From assembly GCA_944386325.1 (NCBI GenBank), contig CALXAP010000012.1, positions 1 through 56,659 of the forward strand: a DNA stretch of 56,659 nt. The letters are read 5' to 3'. This document shows positions 9,664 through 18,545 of this stretch, one piece after another. This stretch comes from an uncultured Clostridia bacterium. Lineage in GTDB: Bacteria; Bacillota; Clostridia; TANB77; CAG-508. The position numbers and the translations under genes are program-made. Each line of letters begins with the position of its first letter. Position 1 is the first letter of the stretch. The notes beneath the pieces were generated by a model. It searched no databases and was not told where the DNA came from. It saw only the letters and a program-made list of their open reading frames with translations.

Positions 9664-11499
9664 ATGGGAAGAAAAAATAAGAAAAATAAATTCTACAGTA
9701 ATAAAAAATCAAATAAGTTAAAAAACAAAAAAATAAATAATAAAAGAAAATTAGAAGATACAGAAAATAAGAAATTAATTGTTGGTACTTTTGAAAAGAG
9801 TAGAAATTTTGGGTTTGTTGTTCCTGATGGTAAAAAAGTAGATACAGATGTATTTATATCTAAAAAATATACAATGGGTGCAAGAAATGGTCAAAAAGTA
9901 TTAGTAGAAATAACTAAAGAACCTACTAAAGAGAGAAAAACTGAAGGTAGAATTATAGAGATTATCGGGAATCAAGATGATATTGGTATAGATATGTTGT
10001 GTATAATAAAGGAATTTGGTTTACCTGATAAATTTCCAAAAGAGGTAAAAAATGAAGTAAAATTTATTAATAATAAAGTAGATAAAAAAGATATTCCAAA
10101 TAGAAAAGATTTTAGAGATTTAGATATTTTTACAATTGATGGTGAAGATGCTAAAGATTTAGATGATGCGATTTCTATTTCAGAAAATGAAGATGGAACC
10201 TTTACTTTAGGAGTTCATATTGCAGATGTTAGTTATTATGTAAAAGATGGTTCAAGTTTAGATAAGGAGGCAGTATATAGAGGTACAAGCGTATATATGC
10301 TAGATAGAGTTATACCAATGTTACCTTTTGAATTGTCAAATGGTATTTGTAGTTTAAATGCAGGTGAGGATAGATTTACAATATCTATAATTATGGATAT
10401 TGATGATACAGGAAAAGTAATAAAATCTAAGATTTTTAAGGGTATTATTAATGTTAAAGAAAGAATGTCATATACAAATGTACAGAAAATTTTAGATGGA
10501 CAAGATAAAAAAGTGCTAAATAGATATAAAAATTATATACAAGATTTTAAAAATATGAAGAAATTAGCAAAAATATTAAAAGCAAGAAGAATTGCTGATG
10601 GATATTTAAATTTAGATTTACCAGAAACACAGATAATTTTAGATGAAAATGGTAAGCCGATAGATGTAAAACCATATGAAACTAAATTTGCAAATGAAAT
10701 TATTGAACAATTCATGTTAACTGCAAATGAAGAAATTGCAGAAACATTTAATAGCTATAATGCACCATTTATTTATAGAGTACATGAAGTTCCAGATTTG
10801 GAAAAAATAGAGGAACTAAATAAAACATTATATGATTTTGGTTATAGCATTAAAGTAAAAGATGATAAGGTTAGTCCAAAAGAATTTGCAAGATTATTAA
10901 AAGATATAAAAGGAAAAGATGAAGAAAAATTAATTTCAAAATTAGTTCTTAGGACACTAAGACTAGCAAAATATGAGGCAGAAAACAAGGGGCATTTTGG
11001 AATTGCAAGTAAATATTATTGTCATTTTACATCACCAATAAGAAGGTATCCAGATTTGTTTATTCATAGAATTATTTCAAGTTATTTGGATAGAAATTCT
11101 AAAGAGATTTTAACACCAAAAAGAGTTGCAAAATTTAGAAAACAAGCAGAAGAATATGCAAAAATTTCATCTGAAAGAGAAAGAAATGCTCAAAATGCAG
11201 AAAGAGAAGCTGAGAGCATGAAGATGGCAGAATATATGGAAGATAAAATAGGAGAGCAATATGATGCAATTGTTAGTAGCATAACTTCTTTTGGTATGTT
11301 TGTTGAATTAGAAAACACAATAGAAGGTTTGATTAGATTTGAAAATATGGATGATGATTATTATATTTATGATGAAGAACATAATAAATTAATTGGAGAA
11401 AAAAAGAAAAAAGAGTATAAAATTGGAGATAAAGTTAAAGTAGAAGTTGTAGAAGCAAGTAAAATGCTTAGAAGAGTTTCTTTTAAAATGGTACTATAA
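9664..11499 (+). CDS. rnr: Ribonuclease R (3'-5' exoribonuclease)
   Basis: A processive hydrolytic exonuclease that degrades structured RNA. The 611-aa protein has a lysine-rich N-terminus (1-35), a cold-shock OB domain (GTFEKSRNFGFVVPD, 40-110), the RNB catalytic domain with the metal-binding cluster DGEDAKDLDDA (159-169), HFTSPIRRYPDL, and a C-terminal S1 domain (about 525-608). It is shorter than typical RNase R (700-800 aa) and appears to lack the N-terminal helix-turn-helix. Start ATG lies 4 bp after the methyltransferase stop, which implies an mfd-trmH-rnr operon. Confidence 0.93.
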   Translation: MGRKNKKNKFYSNKKSNKLKNKKINNKRKLEDTENKKLIVGTFEKSRNFGFVVPDGKKVDTDVFISKKYTMGARNGQKVLVEITKEPTKERKTEGRIIEIIGNQDDIGIDMLCIIKEFGLPDKFPKEVKNEVKFINNKVDKKDIPNRKDFRDLDIFTIDGEDAKDLDDAISISENEDGTFTLGVHIADVSYYVKDGSSLDKEAVYRGTSVYMLDRVIPMLPFELSNGICSLNAGEDRFTISIIMDIDDTGKVIKSKIFKGIINVKERMSYTNVQKILDGQDKKVLNRYKNYIQDFKNMKKLAKILKARRIADGYLNLDLPETQIILDENGKPIDVKPYETKFANEIIEQFMLTANEEIAETFNSYNAPFIYRVHEVPDLEKIEELNKTLYDFGYSIKVKDDKVSPKEFARLLKDIKGKDEEKLISKLVLRTLRLAKYEAENKGHFGIASKYYCHFTSPIRRYPDLFIHRIISSYLDRNSKEILTPKRVAKFRKQAEEYAKISSERERNAQNAEREAESMKMAEYMEDKIGEQYDAIVSSITSFGMFVELENTIEGLIRFENMDDDYYIYDEEHNKLIGEKKKKEYKIGDKVKVEVVEASKMLRRVSFKMVL

Positions 11500-11545
11500 T
11501 TATACAAGATTCATATATTGTATAAGAAAATAGGAGGGTGATATT

Positions 11546-12109
11546 ATGAAAAAAAATATGGAGGCTATGCCTATACTTTCTCCTGTACCTGTTGTAATGG
11601 TTTCATGTTCAGATGGTGAAATGGATAATATAACAACAGTTGCATGGACTGGTATTATAAATTCAGAACCTTTAATGGTATATATTTCTTTAAGACCAGA
11701 AAGAAAGTCATATCCTATAATAAATAAAAGTAAAGAGTTTGTTATTAATATACCTAATAGTAATTTAGTATTTGAAGCAGATTATTGTGGCACAAAATCA
11801 GGAAGAAATGAAAATAAGTTTGAGTCATTAGGTTTAACAAAGGAAAAATGCAGTAAAGTAAATGCACCAGCTATAGCTGAATGCCCAATAAATTTAGAGT
11901 GTAAAGTGGAAGAAATAAAAGAATTAGGTAGTCATAATATGATTGTTGCACGTGTTTTATGTGTTAATGTTGATGAAAAATATGTTAATGAAAATAACAA
12001 AATAGATTTTCTAAGTGCAAATCTTTTGACATATTTAGGAACAGATTACATTGTAGCAAATAATAAAGTAGGTGAAAGAGGAATTTGTATAAAGAAAAAC
12101 AACCTATAA
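11546..12109 (+). CDS. Flavin reductase-like FMN-binding protein (flavoredoxin type)
   Basis: A 187-aa split-barrel flavoprotein of the flavin reductase-like (DIM6/NTAB) family, which binds FMN and shuttles electrons. Visible signatures are the N-terminal PVPVVMVSC, TVAWTGIINSEPLMVYISLRP, the RKSYPIINKSKEFVINIP segment, and the DYCGTKSGRNENKFE loop typical of the family. AGGAGGGTGAT precedes the ATG. The stop codon is inside a long perfect hairpin (12106-12164), so the gene is the end of its transcript. The physiological partner is not evident from context. Confidence 0.85.
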   Translation: MKKNMEAMPILSPVPVVMVSCSDGEMDNITTVAWTGIINSEPLMVYISLRPERKSYPIINKSKEFVINIPNSNLVFEADYCGTKSGRNENKFESLGLTKEKCSKVNAPAIAECPINLECKVEEIKELGSHNMIVARVLCVNVDEKYVNENNKIDFLSANLLTYLGTDYIVANNKVGERGICIKKNNL

Positions 12110-12164
12110 CATATAAGTTCCAAAAAATCAATTTCAAATTGATTTTTTGGAACTTATATGTTAT
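12106..12164. terminator. Long perfect hairpin terminator
   Basis: About 29-bp arms (12106-12134 and 12136-12164) containing CCAAAAAATC/GATTTTTTGG. It overlaps the flavin reductase stop codon and is followed by AT-rich DNA. Confidence 0.8.
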
Positions 12165-12189
12165 AATAATTATAATTTATGGATATATG

Positions 12190-12295
12190 ATTTTGATATA
12201 ATAATACTTTATAAATTTTTCGCTCAATACGATATTTAAAAATTTGTAGTATAATTTAATGGAATAGCTGTAGGGGAAAGCAGTGTTCGCCCGCC
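12190..12295. repeat. Family A left half joined to family B palindrome
   Basis: Positions 12190-12262 match the left arm of the MITE-like element (GATATAATAATA...TTTTTCG(G)CTCAATACGATATTTAA). They run directly into a family B copy at 12270-12295, GGGGAAAGCAGTGTTCGCCCG. The inner and right parts of family A are missing, so this is a truncated or recombined copy. Confidence 0.65.
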
Positions 12296-12356
12296 AAACA
12301 AGGATATTCCTTAAAAAATTAAACATATAATTTAAATAAGATTAATGGAGGAATTT

Positions 12357-13649
12357 GTGGAAAGAGAAATTATAAAAGATTTAATAAAATGGAAAAATTC
12401 AAAAAATAGAAAACCTCTTATTGTTCATGGTGCTAGGCAGGTAGGAAAAACATTTATAATAAAGAAATTTGGAAAAGAATATTATGATAATTTGATATAT
12501 GTTAATTTTGAAACAAATAAAGAATTTAGTTTGCAAATTAAAGATAATATAGATTCAAAATATATAATAAATAAATTAGAATTATTTTATGGAGAAAAAA
12601 TTATTCCAGAAAAAACATTAATTTTTTTTGATGAAATACAAGCAAATGAAAGAGCGCTTACATCACTAAAATATTTTTGTGAAGATGCTAATGAATATCA
12701 TATAATTGCAGCAGGTTCATTACTTGGAATAGCAATTAATAGAGAAAATTATTCATTCCCAGTTGGAAAAGTTCAAATGATTAATATGTATCCAATGTCA
12801 TTTAAAGAATTTTTAATTTCTATGGGAAGAGAAAATCTGATAAATGAAATAAGAAAACACTTTGATAATAATGAGAAAATGGACAGAGATATTCATGAGT
12901 TATGCTTAAAATTATATAGGACATATTTAGTTGTTGGAGGAATGCCTGAGGTAGTTCAAACATATTTAGAAGAAAAAAAGATAATTTCAACAATAGATAT
13001 ACAATCTGAAATATTAGAGTCTTATGAAAGAGATATGACTAAATATGCAGATAATAGTTTATCAAACAAAATAATATCTGCTTTTGATTCAATACCAGTT
13101 CAACTTGCAAAAGATAATAAAAAATTTCAATATAAAGTTATTTCAAGAGGTGGAACATCGAGCATATTTGGAGAAGCAATTTTATGGCTTAAAAATAGTG
13201 GAATAGTGAATCAAGTATATAAAGTAGTTCCAGAATTACCACTGGAAATGCATAAAGATTTATCTTCATTTAAATTATATATGAGTGATATAGGTTTATT
13301 TGTGAATAAAGCAAGATATCCATTGTATCAAATAGATTTAGATATTCAACCAACAATGATTTCTATGGGACCACTTACTGAACATTATGTAGCTAATGAA
13401 TTAAAAATAAATGGATATATATCATATTATTGGGAATCAGAGGGAAAAGCTGAAATAGATTTTATAATCCAGAAAGATATGGATATTATACCAATTGAAG
13501 TAAAAACAAGTATACATACAAAAGCTAGAAGTTTAGATTTATATATGAAAAGATATGCTCCTAAATATGCAATTAGAATTTCAGAAAAGAATTTTGGATT
13601 TGAAAACAATATAAAATCTGTGCCTTTATATGCAGTATTTTGTATATGA
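12357..13649 (+). CDS. AAA ATPase with C-terminal DUF4143 domain
   Basis: A 430-aa P-loop ATPase of the AAA_14/DUF4143 family, common and often present in many copies in anaerobes; its cellular role is not settled. Walker A is GARQVGKT near residue 30, and Walker B is LIFFDEIQ near 95. The sensor segment IIAAGSLLG, GKVQMINMYPMSFKEF, and the C-terminal nuclease-like part EGKAEIDFIIQ...PIEVKT follow. The start is assigned to GTG 12357 because GGAGG (12347-12351) lies 5 nt upstream; the ATG at 12345 would put the ribosome site inside the gene. Preceded by repeats and apparently monocistronic. Confidence 0.85.
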   Translation: MEREIIKDLIKWKNSKNRKPLIVHGARQVGKTFIIKKFGKEYYDNLIYVNFETNKEFSLQIKDNIDSKYIINKLELFYGEKIIPEKTLIFFDEIQANERALTSLKYFCEDANEYHIIAAGSLLGIAINRENYSFPVGKVQMINMYPMSFKEFLISMGRENLINEIRKHFDNNEKMDRDIHELCLKLYRTYLVVGGMPEVVQTYLEEKKIISTIDIQSEILESYERDMTKYADNSLSNKIISAFDSIPVQLAKDNKKFQYKVISRGGTSSIFGEAILWLKNSGIVNQVYKVVPELPLEMHKDLSSFKLYMSDIGLFVNKARYPLYQIDLDIQPTMISMGPLTEHYVANELKINGYISYYWESEGKAEIDFIIQKDMDIIPIEVKTSIHTKARSLDLYMKRYAPKYAIRISEKNFGFENNIKSVPLYAVFCI

Positions 13650-13739
13650 AATTTTCTTGAAAATTTATATAATTATATTCCATATATGTAATAAAAATGA
13701 TATAATAATCATGTATATATTTTTGGAAAGGAGCAATGT

Positions 13740-14546
13740 ATGGGTAAGAAAAGGTCTGTTAATCAAATTCTTATAACAGATAAAGTATTTATAACACCAG
13801 AATTTAAGCGAAAAAAGAAAGCATATAAATTTGAATTTATTGTATCGATTTTTCTAATATGTTGTCTTTTCTCATACTATATATATGCAGAATATGATAG
13901 AACAAAAAGTGAAGAAGTTTCAAAAGAAGTATTAGCTAAGATAAATACAGAATTAGGTAATGTAACAGAAGATAATCAGGCAATGAAAACTTCTGATAAT
14001 GTTATAGTTGTTGCAATAGATGGAGAGCAAAATGCAAATCAAAATAATAAACCTACACAAAGTATAAATGTAGATGATATAACATCAAGAGAAGAGATAG
14101 ATTCAACAGTATATCAAGCAAGTGATGGAACATTATATAGGTACATAGCAATTATAGATATTCCAAAAATTAATGTTAAATATCCTATAATAGAGCCAAT
14201 AACGGCAGATATAAAAAATTTAGATTATACAGCAATATTAAAGCTTTCTCCATGTAAGTTTTATGGTTGTGAGCCAAATGAAATTGGAAACTTTAGTGTA
14301 GCAGGACATAATTATAGAAATGAGAAATTTTTTAGTAAAGTTATAGATTTAGAAAATGGTGATGATATATATATAACAGATTCAACATCAAGAGTGGTTC
14401 AATATAAGGTATTTAAAAAATATGAAGTTATACCAGAAAATACAGAGTGTTTAGATCCAGATACAATAGGTAAAAGAGAAGTTACTTTAATTACGTGTAC
14501 AGATGATAGTAAAGATAGGGTTATTGTAAAAGCTGTTGAAGTATAA
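13740..14546 (+). CDS. Sortase (membrane transpeptidase)
   Basis: A 268-aa sortase that cleaves sorting signals and attaches proteins to peptidoglycan or builds pili, facing the outside. One N-terminal membrane segment (residues 34-50) is followed by a linker and the sortase barrel. Catalytic residues are visible: His190 in AGHNY, Cys253 in TLITCTDD, and Arg260 in DRVIVKA. GGAAAGGAGC precedes the ATG. A plausible substrate class is the large surface adhesin at the right end of the window, whose C-terminus is not visible. A strong terminator overlaps the stop. Sortase subclass not assigned with confidence. Confidence 0.88.
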   Translation: MGKKRSVNQILITDKVFITPEFKRKKKAYKFEFIVSIFLICCLFSYYIYAEYDRTKSEEVSKEVLAKINTELGNVTEDNQAMKTSDNVIVVAIDGEQNANQNNKPTQSINVDDITSREEIDSTVYQASDGTLYRYIAIIDIPKINVKYPIIEPITADIKNLDYTAILKLSPCKFYGCEPNEIGNFSVAGHNYRNEKFFSKVIDLENGDDIYITDSTSRVVQYKVFKKYEVIPENTECLDPDTIGKREVTLITCTDDSKDRVIVKAVEV

Positions 14547-14601
14547 ATAATCAAAAAAGATATATGATTTTAAAAAAATCATATATCTTTTTTGATTATT
14601 T
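14545..14601. terminator. Bidirectional terminator between convergent genes
   Basis: A 26-27-bp perfect stem (AAATAATCAAAAAAGATATATGA...) with a 3-5-nt loop. It lies between the sortase stop and the leftward deacetylase gene, with T-rich right arm and A-rich left arm, so it suits both. Confidence 0.85.
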
Positions 14602-14641
14602 ATAACTTTGTTTAAAAGTGAAATTTTAAGTTTAATATGAA

Positions 14642-15433
14642 TTATAAGGCTTCCCGATTTGTTCTTGATATAAAATCATAAAAATTACTAAATGTATAAC
14701 CTTGAGATTTTAAGTAATCGATAGAATCTTTTAATACTTCATAACTTTTATTTACATCAGTAGTATCATGCATCAGAATAATTAAAGTGCCTTTATTTTT
14801 GATACTTTTTTTTAAATTATTTAATAATTCATAATTAGAATATTTTTTTTCAGAATCTTTATTTAAACAATTCCAGTCAACATATAAATAATTAAGTTCT
14901 TTTAATATATTTAATGCTTTTTTCTTTTGATTTAAGTACATATTTGCCATATATCCATTAGGAAATCTAAATATATGTGAAGAATAATTTTCTATACCAA
15001 GTGCTTTTGATATCTCAATATCTGTAGAAAGAATTTCATTTTTAAAACTTTCCATATTTTTATATAATATTTCATTATTGTGGCTATAACCATGATTTGC
15101 GATATAATGTCCTTCTTGATAAGCTCTTTTAACTAAATCTGGATTTTCTTTAACATGTTTCCCTAAAACGAAAAATGTAGCTTTAACATTTTCAGATTTT
15201 AATATATCCAAAACTTTACTAGTTGCAGTCGTAGTAGGTCCATCATCAAAAGTTAAATATGCAATTTTTTTATTTGATTTAGTAATGTCATTTAATGATA
15301 TATCATCATTTATATTTACAGGAATGATATTTCTGTATGATTTAAAAAATAAGAAATATAAAAATAAAATAATTAATAAAAAAATAATCAAAGTAGATAT
15401 TAAAAATTGCTTTTTTAAAAGAAATATTTTCAT
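14642..15433 (-). CDS. Polysaccharide (peptidoglycan) deacetylase, NodB domain
   Basis: A 263-aa membrane-anchored carbohydrate esterase family 4 enzyme, likely removing acetyl groups from wall glycans outside the cell. One TM segment (residues 10-30) precedes a NodB domain with TFDDGP (motif 1), HGYSHN (motif 2, metal-binding HxxxH), RFPNG (motif 3) and LMHDT (motif 5). The ATG is preceded by a GGAGG on the minus strand. The last codons contain a CGG (14654-14656). Omitting its C would change the C-terminus from NREAL to NGKPYNSY, ending at 14632. This is noted because of the four CGG frameshifts elsewhere; it cannot be decided here. Confidence 0.88.
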   Translation of the reverse strand: MKIFLLKKQFLISTLIIFLLIILFLYFLFFKSYRNIIPVNINDDISLNDITKSNKKIAYLTFDDGPTTTATSKVLDILKSENVKATFFVLGKHVKENPDLVKRAYQEGHYIANHGYSHNNEILYKNMESFKNEILSTDIEISKALGIENYSSHIFRFPNGYMANMYLNQKKKALNILKELNYLYVDWNCLNKDSEKKYSNYELLNNLKKSIKNKGTLIILMHDTTDVNKSYEVLKDSIDYLKSQGYTFSNFYDFISRTNREAL

Positions 15434-15541
15434 ATGATAAATCCTCCATTTATAAATATATATGAATTAAAGAATTTAAAAATAATTATTAAAAATAGCA
15501 AAAATTAAAAAACTTCATATAATTTTATATGGAGGTTTTTT

Positions 15542-16220
15542 ATGGCAAAAATAATTGTTTATAATAACGATACAAATAGGATGGAAGTATATTACAGAGG
15601 AGAAAATGAGAATATGCCATATAATACTGGAACAATGAAAGTAAAAGAGTTTAGAGGAAGTAGTAGAGCAAATACACTGTGGACAGATAAAAGAACAATG
15701 CAAGCATGGAATTCATTTAGATATTTGTATGGAAGACCAGTATATATTGGTTTTGCATTTAAAAGAACATATGAAGGTGGTCATGGCTTACAAAGTCAAC
15801 ATTATGCTGGAACTGCTTTTGATGTAGGGCAAACTGCAACAAATGCTGAAAGAGCAAGAATAAGAAGTACTGCAGTAAATTCAGGTGTATGGTCATATGT
15901 AGAACCAGCTTCATTAACACCAACTTGGGTACATTTTGATAGAAGATTTGGAACACCTGCTTGTGCTACAGGAGGATATCCTTTAATAAGAAGAGGTAGC
16001 AGAGGAAATTATGTTTTAATAGCTCAAGATGGATTAAACACTTTAGGATATAAAACTGGTGGATTAGATGGAATTTTTGGGGAACAAACATATAATGCAA
16101 CAAGACAGTACCAAAGAAAAGTGCGGACTTGCAGAAGATGGTATTATTGGTTGCAATACATGGAGATCATTGCAAGAATTTGTAATAGGTACTGGAAAAA
16201 CAGATACAACAATAGACTAG
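15542..16220 (+). pseudogene. M15-family D-Ala-D-Ala carboxypeptidase with peptidoglycan-binding domain, frameshifted at 16124
   Basis: A zinc peptidase trimming wall peptides. The N-terminal M15 domain has ligands His87 and Asp94 in SQHYAGTAFD and His131 in WVHFD. A peptidoglycan-binding domain follows (LIRRGSRGNYVLIAQDGLN, then GLDGIFGEQT). The second half of that domain is out of frame: deleting C16124 turns ...QYQRKV into QYQRKV-GLAEDGIIGCNTW, ending at the TAG at 16218-16220 (about 225 aa). Unshifted, the ORF runs to 16300 through unrelated sequence, including a family C repeat. The extra C again precedes GGA and creates CGG. GGAGG (15532-15536) lies in a small hairpin before the ATG. 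No signal peptide is evident. Confidence 0.82.
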
Positions 16221-16241
16221 AAAACTTGAAAATAGATAATA

Positions 16242-16272
16242 ATTATTCACCGCAACTAGAAGTTGTAGACGC
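16242..16272. repeat. Short family C repeat
   Basis: TTATTCACCGCAACTAGAAGTTGTAGA, the conserved tail of family C (compare 530-566 and 31747-31777). It sits just behind the restored stop of the M15 peptidase, inside the frameshifted extension, which supports the view that the extension is not real protein. Confidence 0.6.
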
Positions 16273-16313
16273 TATATTACAGCAAACAAAAGAAGATTAG
16301 GAATATAAAAGAC

Positions 16314-16568
16314 CTAATCTTCTCTATCTAAATTTAAAAATAATGGATCACTAAAAAATTCATGCATAGTAATACCTAATCCATCACATATTCTAACTAT
16401 TGTTAAAAGTTTCGGATTCTTACTATTACCATTAACAATATTATCAATCGTAGATTGGGTTATTCCACAAATATTAGATAATTTATTAATGGTTATATCT
16501 CTTTCATCACATATTTTTAAAATTTTCTTAACTACAGCTTCTGAAACAGTCAAAAGATCAACCTCCAT
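16314..16568 (-). CDS. XRE-family helix-turn-helix regulator
   Basis: An 84-aa DNA-binding protein with a single Cro/C1-type domain: KILKICDERDITINKLSNICGITQSTIDNIVNG places the recognition helix at about residues 37-50. It is small, as for many stand-alone XRE repressors. Transcribed away from mraZ, with a 215-bp spacer that holds a hairpin and the MraZ operator. GGTTGATC precedes the start only weakly; the ATG at 16568 gives the most compact domain. Target unknown. Confidence 0.8.
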   Translation of the reverse strand: MEVDLLTVSEAVVKKILKICDERDITINKLSNICGITQSTIDNIVNGNSKNPKLLTIVRICDGLGITMHEFFSDPLFLNLDRED

Positions 16569-16678
16569 CGTTATTTATGATACCCAATATTAAAAAAAGT
16601 ATAACAAATAAAATCTTAAAACTACTAACCATATAAAGTTAAGATAAGTTTTAATTGTAAATAGTAACTAAAAAAATA

Positions 16679-16716
16679 AAAAAATTTTGCAAAAAGTATT
16701 GCAAAAATTTTTTTTA
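16679..16716. other. Hairpin in the divergent spacer upstream of mraZ
   Basis: AAAAATTTTGCAA (left) pairs with TTGCAAAAATTTTT (right) around a short loop, with a T-run after the right arm. It resembles a terminator but lies upstream of both flanking genes, so it could be a leftover or an operator. Confidence 0.45.
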
Positions 16717-16735
16717 TGTATTAAAATTTTAAATG

Positions 16736-16761
16736 AAGTGGAGAGAAGTGGAACAAAGTGG
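16736..16761 (+). promoter_or_regulatory. MraZ operator: three AAGTGG boxes, 10-bp period
   Basis: AAGTGG occurs at 16736-16741, 16746-16751 and 16756-16761, exactly one helical turn apart, immediately upstream of mraZ. MraZ is known to bind arrays of short GTG-containing repeats with about 10-bp spacing and to repress its own operon, so autoregulation is very likely. Confidence 0.85.
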
Positions 16762-16782
16762 TGAATTGTGAGGTGAAAAGAT

Positions 16783-17214
16783 TTGCTTATAGGTGAATAT
16801 GAACACTCAATAGACGTTAAAGGTAGATTAATAATGCCAGCTAAATTAAGAGACGACATGGGAGAAAAGTTTATAATTACTAAAGGTTTAGATGGTTGTT
16901 TATTTGGGTTTTCACAAAATGAATGGGCAAATTTTGAAGAAAAATTAAAAACACTTCCACTTACAAATAAAAATGCTAGAGATTTTGTTAGATTCTTTTT
17001 ATCTGGTGCAACAGAATGTGAAATAGATAAACAAGGTAGATTTTTAATTGCAGGAAATTTAAGACAATATGCACAAATGGATAAAGAGGTAGTTATAATA
17101 GGTGTAGGAACTAGAATAGAAATATGGAATAGAGAAGAATGGAAAAAATATAATAGTAGTGAAAATATCTCAGCAGATTCAATAGCAGAAAATATGACTA
17201 TATTAGGTATATAA
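16783..17214 (+). CDS. mraZ: Transcriptional regulator MraZ
   Basis: A 143-aa dimeric SpoVT/AbrB-like regulator of the division and cell-wall cluster. Both halves of the duplicated fold show the DxKGRxxxP-type motif: [17 protein letters not shown] (10-26) and [16 protein letters not shown] (86-101). The start is TTG 16783, preceded by GAGGTG at 7-8-nt spacing; starting at the later ATG would remove the first strand. Three operator boxes lie 22 bp upstream. A 374-bp spacer with an unusual repeat array separates it from rsmH, longer than in most genomes. Confidence 0.95.
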   Translation: MLIGEYEHSIDVKGRLIMPAKLRDDMGEKFIITKGLDGCLFGFSQNEWANFEEKLKTLPLTNKNARDFVRFFLSGATECEIDKQGRFLIAGNLRQYAQMDKEVVIIGVGTRIEIWNREEWKKYNSSENISADSIAENMTILGI

Positions 17215-17258
17215 CTTTTTTAAGTTTATATAAATTCATACCAAAGATTTTTTAAATT

Positions 17259-17459
17259 ACAAAAGATAAATTAATTATAAACAAAAGATAAGTACATAAA
17301 AAACAAAAGAGTTAAAAAGTTACAAAAGATAAATATCTATAAGTTTACAAAAGACAAGTTCTCAAATTGAGAGTGTACATATGAATATTTATAATAAAAT
17401 ACAAAAGTATATTAAATAGATACATAAGAAGACTTTATTATTAAAGTTAACAAAAGATA
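17259..17459 (+). repeat. Array of ACAAAAGA repeats between mraZ and rsmH
   Basis: ACAAAAGATA-like words start at 17259, 17281, 17303, 17322, 17347, 17401 (ACAAAAGTAT) and 17450. The first five are spaced 22, 22, 19 and 25 bp, close to two helical turns, all in the same orientation. The gene-free stretch 17215-17588 contains no ORF with a ribosome site. It suggests a binding array or an RNA leader with repeated unpaired motifs. Confidence 0.6.
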
Positions 17460-17472
17460 ATAGATTAAGCTA

Positions 17473-17502
17473 GAACAGTTGGTATGTATTTACCAACTGT
17501 TT
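17473..17502 (+). other. Hairpin in the rsmH leader
   Basis: AACAGTTGGTA pairs with TACCAACTGTT around a short loop. No strong T-run follows, so it is not a clear terminator; it might be an RNA processing or pausing site. Confidence 0.5.
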
Positions 17503-17588
17503 ACAATAATATTTAAGTATTTTTAAATAAAGATAAGGGTTAATTCTTTTAAAACCATTGTTTATGATTAGAAAAGGAATGAGATAAA

Positions 17589-18527
17589 ATGGAAAAAAAG
17601 TTTGAACATATTCCAGTTTTGCTAAAAGAATGTATTGAAGGTTTAAATATAAAAGAAAATGGAATATATGTAGATGGAACTTTAGGTGGAGCAGGACATA
17701 GTTTAGAAATACTTAAAAAATTGGATAATAAAGGACTTCTTATAGGGATAGATAGAGATGAAGACGCATTAAATGTAGCAAAAGAAAGATTAAAACAATA
17801 TAAAAATGTTATTTTTGTAAAAGATAATCATGATAATATTGATGAAATATTAAATAATTTAAATATAGAAAAAGTTGATGGTATTTTATTAGACTTGGGT
17901 GTTTCATCATATCAGATAGATGAAAAGACTAGAGGATTTAGCTATATTGGAGATGCTATTTTAGATATGAGAATGGATAAAGAGCAAAAACTTTCGGCAA
18001 AAGATGTTGTAAATGAATATTCTAATGAAAGATTAGCTAATATAATTTATGAATATGGAGAAGAAAAATATGCAAGGCAAATAGCTAAAAATATATGTGA
18101 GTATAGAAAAAATAAAAATATAGAAACAACAAATGAACTTGTAAATATAATAGAGAAATCTATACCAGCACATGTTAGATATAAAGATGGACATCCAGCA
18201 AAAAGAACTTTTCAAGCGATAAGAATAGAGGTTAATAATGAGTTAAAACCTCTGTATAATACTGTCATAACATGTATTAATAAATTAAATATTGGTGGAA
18301 GGTTATGTATAATAACTTTTCACTCATTAGAAGATAGAATTGTAAAACAAGCATATAACAATTGTTTAGGTAAATGTACTTGTCCAAGCGATTTACCATA
18401 TTGTGTATGTAATAAAAAGAAATTAGGAAAATTAATAAATAAAAAGCCTATATTACCAAAAGATGAAGAAACAAAATATAATACTAGAAGTAAAAGTGCA
18501 AAATTAAGAATTTTTGAAAGAAACTAA
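17589..18527 (+). CDS. rsmH: 16S rRNA (cytosine-1402 N4)-methyltransferase
   Basis: Cytoplasmic AdoMet-dependent methylation of C1402 in the ribosomal P site. The 312-aa product shows [13 protein letters not shown], the AdoMet motif [50 protein letters not shown] and [11 protein letters not shown], all diagnostic. A zinc-like cysteine cluster ([12 protein letters not shown]) sits near the C-terminus, as usual in Firmicutes. The length is normal. It is followed 18 bp later by the ftsL-like gene. Confidence 0.96.
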   Translation: MEKKFEHIPVLLKECIEGLNIKENGIYVDGTLGGAGHSLEILKKLDNKGLLIGIDRDEDALNVAKERLKQYKNVIFVKDNHDNIDEILNNLNIEKVDGILLDLGVSSYQIDEKTRGFSYIGDAILDMRMDKEQKLSAKDVVNEYSNERLANIIYEYGEEKYARQIAKNICEYRKNKNIETTNELVNIIEKSIPAHVRYKDGHPAKRTFQAIRIEVNNELKPLYNTVITCINKLNIGGRLCIITFHSLEDRIVKQAYNNCLGKCTCPSDLPYCVCNKKKLGKLINKKPILPKDEETKYNTRSKSAKLRIFERN

Positions 18528-18545
18528 AGAAAGGAGGATTGTATA

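Noticed and set aside
16221..16300. C-terminal end of the M15 peptidase ORF in the unshifted frame
   Set aside because: The sequence is unlike a peptidoglycan-binding domain and overlaps a family C repeat; the shifted frame gives the expected domain and a stop at 16220.
17259..17459. CRISPR array
   Set aside because: The repeated unit is only about 8-11 bp with irregular spacing and no cas genes nearby.
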